Part shown: positions 12,484-24,408 of the stretch, one piece after another
How positions within the stretch are numbered: the first letter of the stretch is position 1
Layout: every line of letters begins with the position of its first letter
Assembly (NCBI GenBank): GCA_921293015.1
Contig: OV121081.1
Span: 44,231,877 to 44,295,876 of the forward strand
Direction: 5' to 3'
Origin: Phorcus lineatus
Lineage: Eukaryota; Mollusca; Gastropoda; Trochida; Trochidae
DNA length: 64,000 nt
Program-made: the position numbers and the translations under genes
The notes under the pieces: model-generated
What the model was told of the DNA's origin: nothing
What the model saw: the letters and a program-made list of their open reading frames with translations, nothing else
The model's database searches: none

Positions 12484-12968
12484 TAAATGAATTTTTAACG
12501 TTAACATAACCACAAACATATTTCACTATTTTCTTTGGAATATATGAATGTCTGATTACAATATTGTATAGTGCGTCAAAGGCAGCTACTCAAATATGTT
12601 CAGTTTGGTAATGAAAGCCGTTTTTGAATGCCACTTTTGATGGGGCGCTTAGATCTTTCTGGCCACAAACCAGTGAATTCATGACTAGTCACACCCCCTT
12701 TTTGTGACGTCATAAACAGAATCATTGCCTGGTGATCTATACATCTATCGTAACAATATCACAGAAGAAAAAAAGAGATTTTAAGAGATTTTAACAATTT
12801 TTGTCCCCTAGCCCAGGTGGGTTTTTCACAGCCGATAATTACACTGTCTTGATGAAAGGATAATTAAAGGTGTTTATTGGACAAATTAGCAAAATTAAGC
12901 CCAGTTCTTATTTTGTTAAAAAATCTTTGAACGAAAATTGAGAAGTGATGAAGTCGAGGTTAGCGGTT
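12484..12968 (+). repeat. Dispersed repeat B, first copy
   Basis: It matches 21777-22432 in inverted orientation over almost its whole length. Landmarks in order are ACATAACCACAAACATATTT, TGCGTCAAAGG, AACGGCTTTC (as its complement), CTGGCCACAAACCAGTGAAT, TGTGACGTCATAAACAGA, a CCCAGGTGGG box and AGTCGAGGTTAGCGGT at the right end. Both copies stop at that last box, which marks a true element end. A full CRE-like TGACGTCA sits at 12705-12712 in this copy. Confidence 0.8.
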
Positions 12969-15900
12969 GTGAAGCAGCCAAGAGCATTGAGGAACAGTTT
13001 GGGGGAAGTATTTGTTATATTAAGAAGCCAAAATTGTAAGTTGTTGGGTTTAAAGTTTATGAAGTTTTTCAGTTATATACTCTTGTAGCATCTAAACTGT
13101 TGCCCAAAAACATTAAAATATATATTTATAATCAATAATATTTTGCCTAAAGCATGATACGAATATGAAGCGCACAAAAATATCGCCAGAAAAAGGAAAA
13201 TTTTTATCAACAGGGTATTGTTATTTAAAGGTCAAGTTAAGCGTTGCACACATCGTTCATGTAAAGATAAAACTGGTTATTCAATATCCTTTGCGCAACG
13301 CTTAACTTGGTCTATGTGTTTTCAGCCTCTATCAGATTTTGTGTTCGATGATAAAATCTGATTTTTATGATATTGTGATCTGTTAAATTTATGAGTTCCT
13401 TCAACAAGGCGCCAAGTTCCTGACAAGCTTATATTGCAATTATTTGGAATAGGTGAACAAAGTATATTACATTGGAAAGGTAGGACTTTAAATGATCCTC
13501 GTGTATTTTGTAACTAGATCGTCACGGACGCAGGGATTTGTATTGCTGAAAAGAGCGTCCTATGGTTAAAAAGTTAGTTCACCTGCATATGAATAAGTAT
13601 TTGACGGAGACGGGAAAGTCACCATAGATCTAACAACTGTTTTTGCTTTTTTCTGAAACACTTAAACACGCGGAAGTCTTATATCTCCTGTACATGTTCT
13701 TTAGATGGTTAAGGCCCTAAATATGAGTTTTACAGGTTACACTACCCTTTTTATTCCCTCTTCACTTCAAACTCAAAGTGATAGGGAGTCGTGGATAGGG
13801 TCATTTTGAACGCTTCAAATTTGACAAAGCATAGGGCTAATATGATTAGATCTCCACAGTCGTGCCATGTGACCTTTGCACTCTAGCCAATCAGCGACGA
13901 GGGTAGAAAGCCATCAGCACGATTTGAAATTTAGTGGGTCCCGGATTGTTAAAATTGTTTAAGTTGAAAGGTCACAGAGAAGAGCTTGACCCTCTTGAAG
14001 CAATACCCAGCCCAGAAATGCGACGAGTTGCAAGTGATGGGTTCGCTTGATTTGAATCAGATTTTTCATAGGCCTTCAAGTTTCGAAACCGTAGAATAGC
14101 ATGAAAAGGCATTGATGGTAATTCTAATGTTGAATGATTTGTCAATTTGTTGACGTTCAATCAATACATACATGTACTTTAGCATTATTATGGTGAAAAT
14201 GTAGAACATATTGCGTGTTTTCATTTCACATACGAGTAAAGCAGAAAAATGCTTGATCTCTCTTGAATGGGATAAACATCGAATTAACCACAAGACGAGT
14301 TCCATTTTTAGCTAATCAAACCCTAGGGGGCCCTGCTCACTAATGGGCGTGGCAGGCATTTTCCCTTATACTTATAAATCTTCTCTGTAACCAATTGACA
14401 TAGGAGATCCAAATTTTAAGAGATACATCTTTGTGACCCCTTCAAATATCGGCTTGGCATTGTATCGACTCTACAATCCTCTTTAATCGAGAAACTATTA
14501 ATGCTAGGAATCGCAAAATTTCAAAATATCATCTTTGTAATATGGTGACTAAAATGTGTAAATTTCACTGTCCTACTCCAAAGAATTAGGGCGTGGCAGA
14601 GGTTTGGTAATCAAAACCAACAGCAATTGGCATACGAAGTTCAAATTTTCAGAATAACATCTTTGTTAACTGGAGACTCAAATTGTAGATTGGTTTTAAC
14701 CTCCATTTTGATACAGGCGCGCCAGGTTGGTCATCCTGAATCTATCAATAGCCTTTTGCCTTGGAGAACTATATGACATAATCTTGAAAATCAATCCATA
14801 CAAAGGCCGATGAGCTACGTATCCCATGGCTCTATATTTTGTTGAACCCTCTGATTCAGAAATCTGCAAGAGTCTAGACGCTTTTCCATATGGATTGATA
14901 ACTCCCTATTACCGTCGGGTCGTTAGCATTACTAATTGAATCTAATTGGAACACTAATACTTATAGCATCGATCAATATCTATAAACAGAGGTAGACAAT
15001 AGGTATTGGCTTATAGGCAATATGTCGGTTTAATGAGAAATGATGGCTGATAAAGGAGAAAGTGGGTAATGATGAACTAAATTTGAATAACCTTGATTAT
15101 AATAACTAGTCAAAAGTATTCTTGTGGTCAAAGTTTGTCAATATCTTAAATTCCGTATGAAATAATAACGATTGGGAATGCTGAGGTGATTACAGACATA
15201 GAAATGGACAAAGTAACTTATTTATTGAATAAAGCTTTAACTCGGATTGATGAAGATGAAGAACATCGTTATGGTACTGACTCTAATGTCCACTAATGTC
15301 CACTAATGTCCATTCCCTGTACTGAAATTGCAGGAGAGGTCTCAGGTGTCAAAATAGTTCTTATGTTTTCAAACATTGAAACACAACTTCCCGTGACATG
15401 CGATTTTAAATCTTGCAGTATTACTCTAAGTTTTCTGTGTGTACCCTCGAGACTGCTGCGAAGGATCGCGAAAGCATGATGAGACACCCTATGGGATATT
15501 CAACATTTCACCGTAGAAGGCGCTGCACTTAAACATCAAATTTTGGCGGTAAGCAGCAAGGTTCGAATTAACCGCCAACGGAGACAAGGCGTTGCTAGCC
15601 ATGTGTTATGATCCATGGAGTCACGACCGGATGTTAGCCATCTTCCTACGCATGGCCTATTCTTACGAAAACCCGAATGACTTGCTAAGATAGGCCTTGC
15701 CGCATTTCCCGTACTATTCTGTGCTTGCTACCAACGCTGCTGCGACCAATCGAGATAGTCCAATGAGAAATCTATGAGAATTGTAACTTTTCGCCGAAGG
15801 GGGCGATGCACTGAAAACACTAAATTGGACTGGTTGGCATAAAGTGCGATTTATTGCCATGCGGGGGAGGATGGATGTAAGCAGGCATAGTAACCTTTCG

Positions 15901-17810
15901 ACCTTGATAAGTTCGTTTTTGTCACGTTTTAGAATAATTTTTAGACAAAGCTCAATGTAACATTAAAATCATACATATATAAGCTTCGTAGTTGTAATCG
16001 TGATTTCAAGGTTGATGAAAACAACTATTCATCTTTTGGATTTTTTAAATTTTGGGTAAAGTTGAATGTCATATGTAATGTCACTGGAAATGTTTAGAAA
16101 TTCAAATGTGATTCTAAAATATTGTTTTTTTTAAAATTTTTCATATGACCTCAGAATGGTTTAGTCAGATTTCTTGAAGGATGTGTTTTGTATCGTCTTT
16201 CTACTGTATTTACTATTCACAGCAACTTGCGTGAAAATGTTGCATGTCTGATACATAAAAACTGTCTGTCTATGGAAATTGGGGCATCACAATATTGTAT
16301 TTCAGAAATTGCTCCTTAAAAAAAAACTCTTGTCCGCTATTTTTGACATGATTGATTGTTTATTTACACCAACCTGTTTTGAATAATTAATTGTTAAATC
16401 TTATTTATCCCATCCTATATAATTTTTAATTTGAGATGCCATGTGTGAAATTTATCCATATATTTTGAGTCACTAACGCACATCAATATTACGAAAATAT
16501 AAATAACTCACAGATAATTGATTTCTTTCGATACAACTTACGATCCGCCATCAGGTAGTCTACAAAATAATTGGCAAATTGTGTATGCATTAAGATTATA
16601 ACTTTATTTCTAAAGACAGGTAGCTATTAATGCAATATAGCATTAAACCCACATGAACTATCATATAGGTAATAAACAAGTTTCGCATGCAATATGAAGA
16701 CCGAAAAGGACAGTCGCTGTGGTAAATGCAACATCTATTCTAAATCTGTATATACGAAATTAGTGAATTTACAAATAGACCTTACGATAAATAGTTCATG
16801 CTTTGTTCAAAGTTAAGGTATTAGGTAGAGTCAAAGGCTACACATATTAAACCGGTTCCAAAATTCGACACTTCAAAGTGCGAAACAGACTCTTATGCTT
16901 TCATTTTCCTAAGTGATTTCGACAATCATCACTTTAAAAAAACAAAACTTCCGCATTAGTGAGCACGGTTCACTCATATCCTCGCTTTTATATGTGGTCC
17001 CAGAAGCGTTTGATACAGTGATGCTTCAAGCCAAAATTCTTTTTAAAACACAATGAAAATAACTCATACAAAATATTAACCCTCACCTTTTATAAAGCTA
17101 ACATCAATCTAGTTTTGTGGGAGAGAAAGACTTCCTAATTCATGAAATGATTTTGAGTTATTTCAAAAGTAGAAGTCCATGCGTATCAAATGTAGTACAG
17201 TTTATGCGATTATTATCGGCTAATAGTCGGAGGTAACATCTTACATAATGGAAACTACAGGGATTAGAAGGATACACACGGCACATCTCTACGTCATAGT
17301 GCTTTAATGTTTCATTACAGTAAGTCTTCGAGCAACACAAAACTGTGATAGAAAATCTTCTATAACAGCAAAAGCATGATTATGCAAGGGTTTAAAACAT
17401 ACAAAAGGTACATCAGCGCATCAAGGTGCGGACCAGTGGTAAGTTTCATGACATTCTATCAACCAGTCTCGAAACGAGATAATTTGTATAAATTATGCCA
17501 ATTGAGGACTGAAATAAACAACGGGAACATCTTCACGTCGTAATTATTAAATGTGTCGAGTTTCTCTCCAACCCAACGAATAATAGCTAAACTATAAGCG
17601 AAAATAAGAATATTTGCATCTACTAAGCAAATTAGGGTCTGAGACAAAAAGAGCCACCTACACAACATAGTGATGACGTGTGGCAACTTTCTTTACAGTG
17701 TTTTGGATATAAAGCGGAACATTTTGATGGAATACTGTGAAAATTTGCACAACCTACGGACTTTAAATTTGCAATAAGGCAATAAGATCTACAATCATAG
17801 TGATTACCAT
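12969..17810. other. Intergenic DNA with old repeats
   Basis: No gene is supported. Near 13871-13915 is a second copy of the core of the element at 8625-8914. Near 15490-15600 and 15780-15860 are two related segments (a CACCGTAGAAGGCGCTGCAC-like box and a CGCCGAAGGGGGCGATGCAC-like box) flanking a CCATCTTCCTACGC box. That box is the same as the terminus of the TIR element at 26142-27835, so this is probably an old relative. Open frames at 13972-14305 and 15293-15487 lie in these repeats. Confidence 0.5.
13233..13309. repeat. Hairpin with perfect 15-bp arms
   Basis: CAAGTTAAGCGTTGC at the left is answered by GCAACGCTTAACTTG at the right, with a loop of about 47 bases. The arms are perfect. It is probably the remains of a small foldback element; a diverged relative (TTGCATCAAGC... 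/ ...TTGCTTTGTGCAA) lies at 57978-58087. Confidence 0.7.
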
Positions 17811-18145
17811 CCTGCTACATCAGCGTAATTGAATCCGCTGATCGAGCTCCTTCCATATACCCTTAATTATCTCATTCGGGCCAAATCCCTCGTACGGCTG
17901 GCGCGGCTAGATAATCGTGGCTACTCTCACCTGTTATTTTTTCAGCCAATGAAATGTCGTTTATTAAGGAGCTTGAAGCTACTAGCTTGATCTTAACGGA
18001 TTTTTCCATCCGGGTTGTGCCACTGTTGCTGAATGCGAGTCGTCTCATTGGCTGGTTAGATAGCTAGCCAGGGTTTTGGCTTAAATGAGATCAGGGTATA
18101 TGGAAGAAGCTCGATCAGCGGATTCAATTACGCTGATGTAGCAGG
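17811..18145. mobile_element. MITE with about 65-bp terminal inverted repeats
   Basis: The left end begins CCTGCTACATCAGCGTAATT and the complement of the right end is the same, with the match continuing through GAATCCGCTGATCGAGC and TTCCATATACCCT with only a few differences. The interior also pairs (AGCCAATGA near the left, TCATTGGCT near the right), so the whole 335 bp can fold on itself. No transposase. A related interior is seen near 21430-21550. No clear target duplication. Confidence 0.88.
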
Positions 18146-19949
18146 GTATAATATCAAGTATTTCACTGCGTTGATAGTCGGCTAAAGTGAGAGCATATGT
18201 CATTACATGAGCGCGAGCGTTTTCCTTTAAGCAATACCACCTCATATATACAAGATCGAGTTTGGATATGTTAAATTGGGCATGATTAACACAGCTTCCT
18301 GTTAGCACACGAGTCATGAACGAGACTCGTTATCCCCGGTAATGGTTTCATCCACAACCGATTTAATCTATAATCGGCAACAACACCTTCTCTGTCCACT
18401 CGTGTATTTTCATTCATTCAGATATAAATTATCTAACAACTGTCATCTAACAATACATTCTTTATTGTCTACTCAACCAAATGTTCAGGACCACCCCGAA
18501 ATACAACTACTTTAAAGGGGCAGTGGCACGTTTTTTAGTTAACCAAAGTGATCTCAAGAAACGGACGTTTTTTTAAATCAAAAGAAGCAGTTCTTAATGA
18601 ACGTAATGGATGTTCGCTTACAGTAACGCGAATCCATTTCCCTGATGATTAAAAGGTGTTCGGTCTGATTAAAATCGAACGTGTTCCGAGGAATAAAAGT
18701 TTTTAAATTGACTTTGTTGCATGTCCTGAAACTAGGTCATTAGCGGACAAATCCCATTATCGCGTTTTAAAGAAGGATGGCGGCAATCAAGTTTAACAAA
18801 TGGTTCATGGGAGTTACCCCAGATCATGCAACTAATGAGGCTGTCATCAGACCGTGTTTGAGAGGAAATCCCTAATAGAATACGGTCAAATCCCGGGAAA
18901 TTTAATTTAAAAAAATCTTTTATCTCTCGGAAAACTGTTAATGAAACTAAACTGAAAAGGTGTTCACACTAAAATGACGCCATTACTTTTCTTTTGATAC
19001 TTTATTCCACAACTATAAGTAGGCTGAGTAGTGAGGTGTTTGACCTTCTGAAGATAATGCATTTGGCAACAATATATATATAACAATATAAACGTGGTAA
19101 TGCCCCTTTCAGACAATATTGCACACTTTTTGAAGTAGATACGACGTATTGAGGCGTGATAACCTGCTTCATTATGAATATATGAACGGTTCGCAAACAT
19201 CTTTAATATTGCAATGATCACAGCGACTGGCGTTAAGGACCTTTGGATTTGCAGCAATGGTTGAATATTGCCCATTTCGTATTACATCTTGCATTACTTC
19301 ATATGGACTTCGGACGTAAAAACATTGCCAATACGGAAATACTTCATTAATCACAATATATGATATACTTAGATATTGAACATTCCTTATCTATCTTGTT
19401 GAGTACATGCATATATACACCCTATGTACATATACACATCCACAAACACAAACGGATAGACCTTAATTGTGAATACCTTGCGGCTCACCCGATGAATGAT
19501 CAGCGATTAGTTTAGAAATGTACATGAGGAAAGGATACTTTGCTGTATAATTGCAATTTCTAATACCGTGTCCCTGCGAACACTGAATCAATGAATGTAC
19601 ACCACTCAACAGTGTGTGATTGACAGACGAAGTCGGTCGTATTTGTACATTTCTACATCGCTATCACAACACAACTCAAACCGCGGCCATGTGTGAAATC
19701 GATTACAACTCGAACATGTGAAACGGCAACAATGTTACAAAGTTACAAGTTGAAGTCGAATGCAGAATTGAAATGGAAGTCGATCATTGGAGAGCCTTTG
19801 GTGCTTGGAGAAGCATTAATCGTAATAATCCAGGAATAATTAACTATAGGTGTTAATGGCTTACCCGTTTCTATAGAGACAGGTGAATCTATGCCATGCT
19901 AACTATTGATTCTCTTAGAGGCACCATCCACCTGAGCCAGAAGCTTCAC
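18146..19949. other. Intergenic DNA upstream of the R9AP-like gene
   Basis: No gene recognised. Overlapping - strand open frames at 18964-19354 (up to 103 codons) are not homologous to anything I know and do not link by splice signals. The sequence becomes richer in CpG towards 20000. Confidence 0.45.
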
Positions 19950-20295
19950 ACAGATTGTATTTCTACCTGCAGACATAACTGGACAAAAAATCTTCGATTC
20001 AACGTCTAAGAGTTCAGCTTCTGGTTTCACGTCTGCTTGGCCACATCGTGCAGACGTGATTTATTGTAATGGAGAGGACCAGAACACAGATGTGGCATTC
20101 AATCTTATAGAGTGCATTGGCGAGTAAATGGGAGTTATTAATAAGAAATTACATGCTGGCGTATGCTTCGGTGGTGGAGGACGAAACATGCACCGGTGTT
20201 GACAGAAACTGTCTCTCAGCACGCGCATCGCACGCGCTGTTTCTCTTTGAAAAGATGCGGCGGTGTCACTTTTCTTTCGTCTTGTCAAATTTGGG
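19950..20295 (+). promoter_or_regulatory. Probable promoter and 5' UTR of the R9AP-like gene
   Basis: This stretch directly upstream of coding exon 1 is richer in G+C and CpG than its surroundings, which fits a CpG-type promoter and leader. I see no convincing TATA box, so no start site is proposed. An upstream ATG at 20255 opens a 29-codon frame that overlaps the main start and ends at 20344. If it lies in the mRNA it could reduce translation of the main frame. In the main frame a TGA at 20248-20250 precedes the chosen ATG, so no longer N-terminus is possible without splicing. Confidence 0.45.
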
Positions 20296-20391
20296 ATGGC
20301 AAACAGATCGACTGGGCTATCTACAGGGGGTCGAACTCAGCTGATATCCCCCATTAGGGAGGGGGGATCGACCAAGGAAGAGTGTGTAAAG
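20296..20391 (+). CDS. RGS9BP: R7BP/R9AP-family RGS anchor, coding exon 1
   Basis: This 96-bp exon runs from ATG (GGG before, G at +4) to donor GTACGT and ends on a complete codon (phase 0). It encodes 32 residues ending GGSTKEECVK. Joined to exon 2 it gives EECVK-LVASFN, where the Cys sits exactly eight residues before the Asn, as in human R9AP (EECKALLDGLN) and R7BP (DDCKMLVQEFN). This Cys spacing and the matching phase are the reasons for choosing the exon. The Ser/Thr/Arg-rich leader is longer than that of R9AP and resembles the basic leader of R7BP. The intron that follows is 33 kb, so the link should be confirmed by RNA. Confidence 0.85.
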
Positions 20392-21101
20392 GTACGTAAA
20401 ATGTCGTAGTTGAGCGTTTTGTAAAATGTAAACTTTCTCTGTGTGAAATGGGCTACCATGTCATTTATGAAGTTGAATTGGATGTTTCGTTTATATGAAT
20501 TAAGTTAAATCTTGTTGGAATGTACATAAATGAATGTGTAATTTCAAATGTAATTTTGTTGTTGAAAACGATGTGAAATGACTTTCTGTGATGTGATATC
20601 AGTCTGATATTTTGGAAAGTTATGAATATTAGTTTTTGATAAGTGAATATCATCGTGATTTGAATAGCAGAGGATGCGTCAAAATGTGAGAACGGTTCGG
20701 TGTGTCATATATTTGCAAATGAGCTGAAATGTTATTATAAATGAAGAAATGGAATTCAAATGATATGAAACAATAATAATAATTTTTGATAATATTATGG
20801 CAACTCTTATGTCATGAAGAATGGTCTTAACTATGCGTTATTAAGATGAAATAAAAGCGTTTGAATATTAGACAAGTGCTTACGTGTTTAAACATCAAAA
20901 TAGGTGGTCGAAATTATTGAAACAGAGCCACGTTGCGCTACTGTAGTGCCGCTCCACTAATATAAGAGTTACTTCAACATTCTCAATCGTAATTAATTTG
21001 AGAACGTGAAGATTGGAATAGTAGCGAGAGAAACCATTCAAAACAATATGGTCGTGCTATTCACTAACGAAATAGTCAAAAGAACATCTGAGATTTGTGA
21101 A

Positions 21102-21152
21102 GGGGGGGGGTGGGGGGGGGGGGGGGCGGGGGGGGGGGGGGGGGGGGGGGGG
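21102..21152 (+). repeat. Poly-G tract, 51 bp with two interruptions
   Basis: An almost pure G run (one T at 21111, one C at 21127) that could form G-quadruplexes. Open frames on both strands across it are poly-Gly or poly-Pro artefacts. Its length in the assembly is unreliable because such runs are hard to sequence. Confidence 0.95.
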
Positions 21153-21776
21153 TTCGAGCGTACCCCCTTTTGCGTAAATATGCTATGTATGATATTGCAT
21201 TACAGCAACATCCTTCTTTATATGAAAGAAATTGGTTAATCATTATTTTGAAGAGAGTAGAAAACATTTTCATGATACTGAAATCCCTTCTATTTTTTGC
21301 TCTACCACTAATTGACACTCATATCGTCATTTATGTAGTCTCAAGTTAAATCATCGTAGTTGTATCCTGAGATCTCCTACATTACCCTAAAAACATAAAC
21401 TTGTTCAACAAACGAAATGTCTTTATGCAAGGAGTTTGAAGCAGATATCTCGAGGCCGATTGTTCTGCAATCCGGGTGCTGCTATTGCTGGATGCAAGTC
21501 ATTTCTGGTTTGGTATAGAACTTTGAGGCATCTGGCCTGATAGATTCCAGGATATTGTAAGATCTCTATGGATTTAAAAAAGGCTTATTAAGCAGGATGC
21601 ATTTATAACTCAGCTGGTATTCACTTCACAAGTCATTTATTGTTTATCATTTACGTAAAATGTAAAGAGAGTCATTAATTTTGGCAGCGACTCTGTAACA
21701 TTATGATTTATGTTACAGTTTGTGATAAGAAAAATGCATCGTTGCTATAAACAAAATGCCATTTTTTTCATTAAAC

Positions 21777-22432
21777 TACCGCTAACCTCGACTTTATCAC
21801 TTACCGATTTTCGTTCAAAGATTTTTCAACAAAATAAGAATTTGGCTTGATTAATTGTTAATTTGTCCAATAAACAAATACCTTTAAATAGCCTTTCATT
21901 AAGACAGCGTAATTATCGGTTGTGAAAACCCCACCTGGGCAAGGGGCCATAAAATTCGCGCGGGTGTGACGTAATAAACAGACTGTACAGAGTGGCGCAT
22001 CATTATTTCAACTGAAATACAGCCTTAAATTTTTGTTTAATTACCATTGACGTAGATATCTTTTGTACACCTAACGCTTTATAATGTTACACCTTCAAAG
22101 GATTTATCTAACTGAGTTCTGAGTTTTCTCTGAAAATCGTTAATTACTGATTTTTTTTCTGTGAAGTTGTTACGAAAGATGTATAGACCACGAGGCAATG
22201 ATTCTGTTTATGCATTCATTTTCATGCATTCACTGGTTTGTGGCCAGATAGATCTAATTGGCGCAGAAAAAGTGGCATTAAAAACGGCTTTCACTACCAA
22301 ACTGAACATATTGAGTAGCGACCTTTGACGCACTATCCAATTTTGTAATCAGACATTCACATATGCCAAAGAAAATAGTGAAATTTGTTTGTGGTTATGT
22401 AAACTTTAACGACTATATATTCCTTCATCCAT
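21777..22432 (-). repeat. Dispersed repeat B, second copy (inverted)
   Basis: The complement matches 12484-12968. It starts with ACCGCTAACCTCGACT and ends near GGTTATGTAAAC. It is about 170 bp longer in the middle, around 22000-22150. The CRE-like box of the first copy has decayed here to TGTGACGTAATAAACAGA. Confidence 0.8.
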
Positions 22433-23309
22433 CAATCCGCAAATATAAGACAATACAAGACGGTGAGTTATGATTTCTGTATGATGATAGAAAGGAAAGC
22501 TATTTAAGAATATGTATCAATTTAGAATTCTCTAACATGAAAATGTACGAAATGCTAAAACAGCTTGTGGTTTTATAGAGTGAAAGTGTTAGCAGTGTTA
22601 GAAAAATAACCTGATCTCACACACACACACAAAAAGAAGAAAATAATTTACCATTTGCAAGACTTTGTTTTTTAGCTTTGCGAATCCATTTCCTTTCCTC
22701 AAACAATGAAATTTTCACCTAATTGACTGCAATTGGTTTTTGTTTAAAACTTGTTTAATTATTCTATGACTACTGATGATCGGGTTAAATAATGGCATGT
22801 TTGAGCCTCCGAAAATAACCAAAGTGGAACATTGGAAGAAACAATTGTCATAAAAAAAACTTCTGCCATAAAAGTGCTTCTTAATAATTTGACATTTAAG
22901 TGGTTCTTAAGACTTGTGGTTAAGTATATGTCATATTCTAAAAAATATTTACAGTCTAATAAGAAACGTTTTGGTGACTGTTTTGATTTACCAGTGACAC
23001 CGTGTACCATAATATCAATATTTAAAGTGACATTCCTTAGCTTAATGACATAATTGTTGGCTTTGATACAAGCCTATATATCATATATGGTTTTACTAAT
23101 TTATAACATCTTACATTTTCATCCAGAAAAATGGCAAATAAATCATAGGTAATAGTTTTTGAGAAATTTGAAGAACTATCTTAAGAACGATCAGAAGCCG
23201 AAATCACGCGCCTTATTAACATGAAGTAAGTTATAGTTCGAAGTAGCCCTATAGCAGGCATATGTTATAGTCAGATATATATTGCTGTAACGGTAATATC
23301 AGATAAGTA

Positions 23310-23870
23310 GTCCAGCAAAGTTCGAGAAAGAGTGAATGAATCCAATAACAGATCACACAGGCTGACTAAATAAAAATATCTGAAGATACAGAGAGTGAAT
23401 AAATCAAATGAGCAAAGACAGGAAATGACTAGATCTAATAACAGAACACACAGAGAGTGAATAAATGCAATAACCTTACACACAGAGTGACTTAATCCAA
23501 TAACTGAAAACACAAAGTGACTAAATCCAATAACTGAAGACACAGAGTGACTACCTGAAGATACAGAGTAACGTAACCCAATAACTGAAGACACAAAGTG
23601 ACTAAATCCAATAACTGAAGACACAGAGTGACTATACTTGAAGACACAGAGTGACTATACTTGAAGACACAGAGTGACTTGATCCAATAACTGAAAACAC
23701 AAAGTGACTTAATTCAAAACCTGAAAACACAGAGTGACTTAATTCAATAACTGAAAACACAGTGACTTAATTCAATAATTGAAGACAACGAGTTACTTAA
23801 TTCAATAACTGAAGACAGGAAGGTTTGACTCCAATAACTGAACACACAGAAACATGAAATAAAGTCAGAA
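23310..23870. repeat. Minisatellite, about 28-33 bp unit
   Basis: A variable unit of the form CCAATAACTGAAGACACAGA followed by GTGACTNAAT repeats about 17 times, with deletions. The - strand open frame at 23271-23624 (repeated S-V-I-G-F-S-H) is a by-product of the repeat. Confidence 0.9.
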
Positions 23871-24408
23871 TTTGGTGTGACCCAAATGACTACTAAAATG
23901 TTGCGCCAAACGTCTCCCATTGGACTGGACAATACTCTTATTACTCCTGTGAGGTCAATAGTTCTTTCATTTTAATAAAACATTTGTTCAAAGAGTGGAA
24001 TATATCAGTCATACCTTTATGTGTTTTAATGAGTTGAGGAACGTAGGGAGAAGTCAAGAAGTAGCTAGTGCTTCAATGCTTTCGTCCTTGTGTACTGTTT
24101 GTCGGATACAAGAAAACAAGGTGCTTTTGTATGTATCAAAACCACATGAAGTCCAAATATTATTCCTGAAATCGAGTCATGATCAAGGAATTAATGGGGT
24201 TCCAGAGGTTTGTTTAACCAAACGTTTTTAATGTATTACAACCTGATTTACTTGTGAAACACTTTTCTACATATGATAAACATTACCTATTCGTCCTCGT
24301 ATGTAAGCATCTAGAGGTTTAGGATTGAGTCTTGATATTCGAGTTCGGTACATTGTTTGGAATAAAATGGCTCTTTATGATAATTATTACTTTTCGTTAC
24401 AATTCTAG

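Noticed and set aside
21006-21349. Three frames with poly-Gly or poly-Pro runs
   Set aside because: They exist only because of the poly-G tract.
23271-23624. 117-codon repetitive - strand protein
   Set aside because: It is a translation of the minisatellite at 23310-23870; the unit length varies and breaks the frame.
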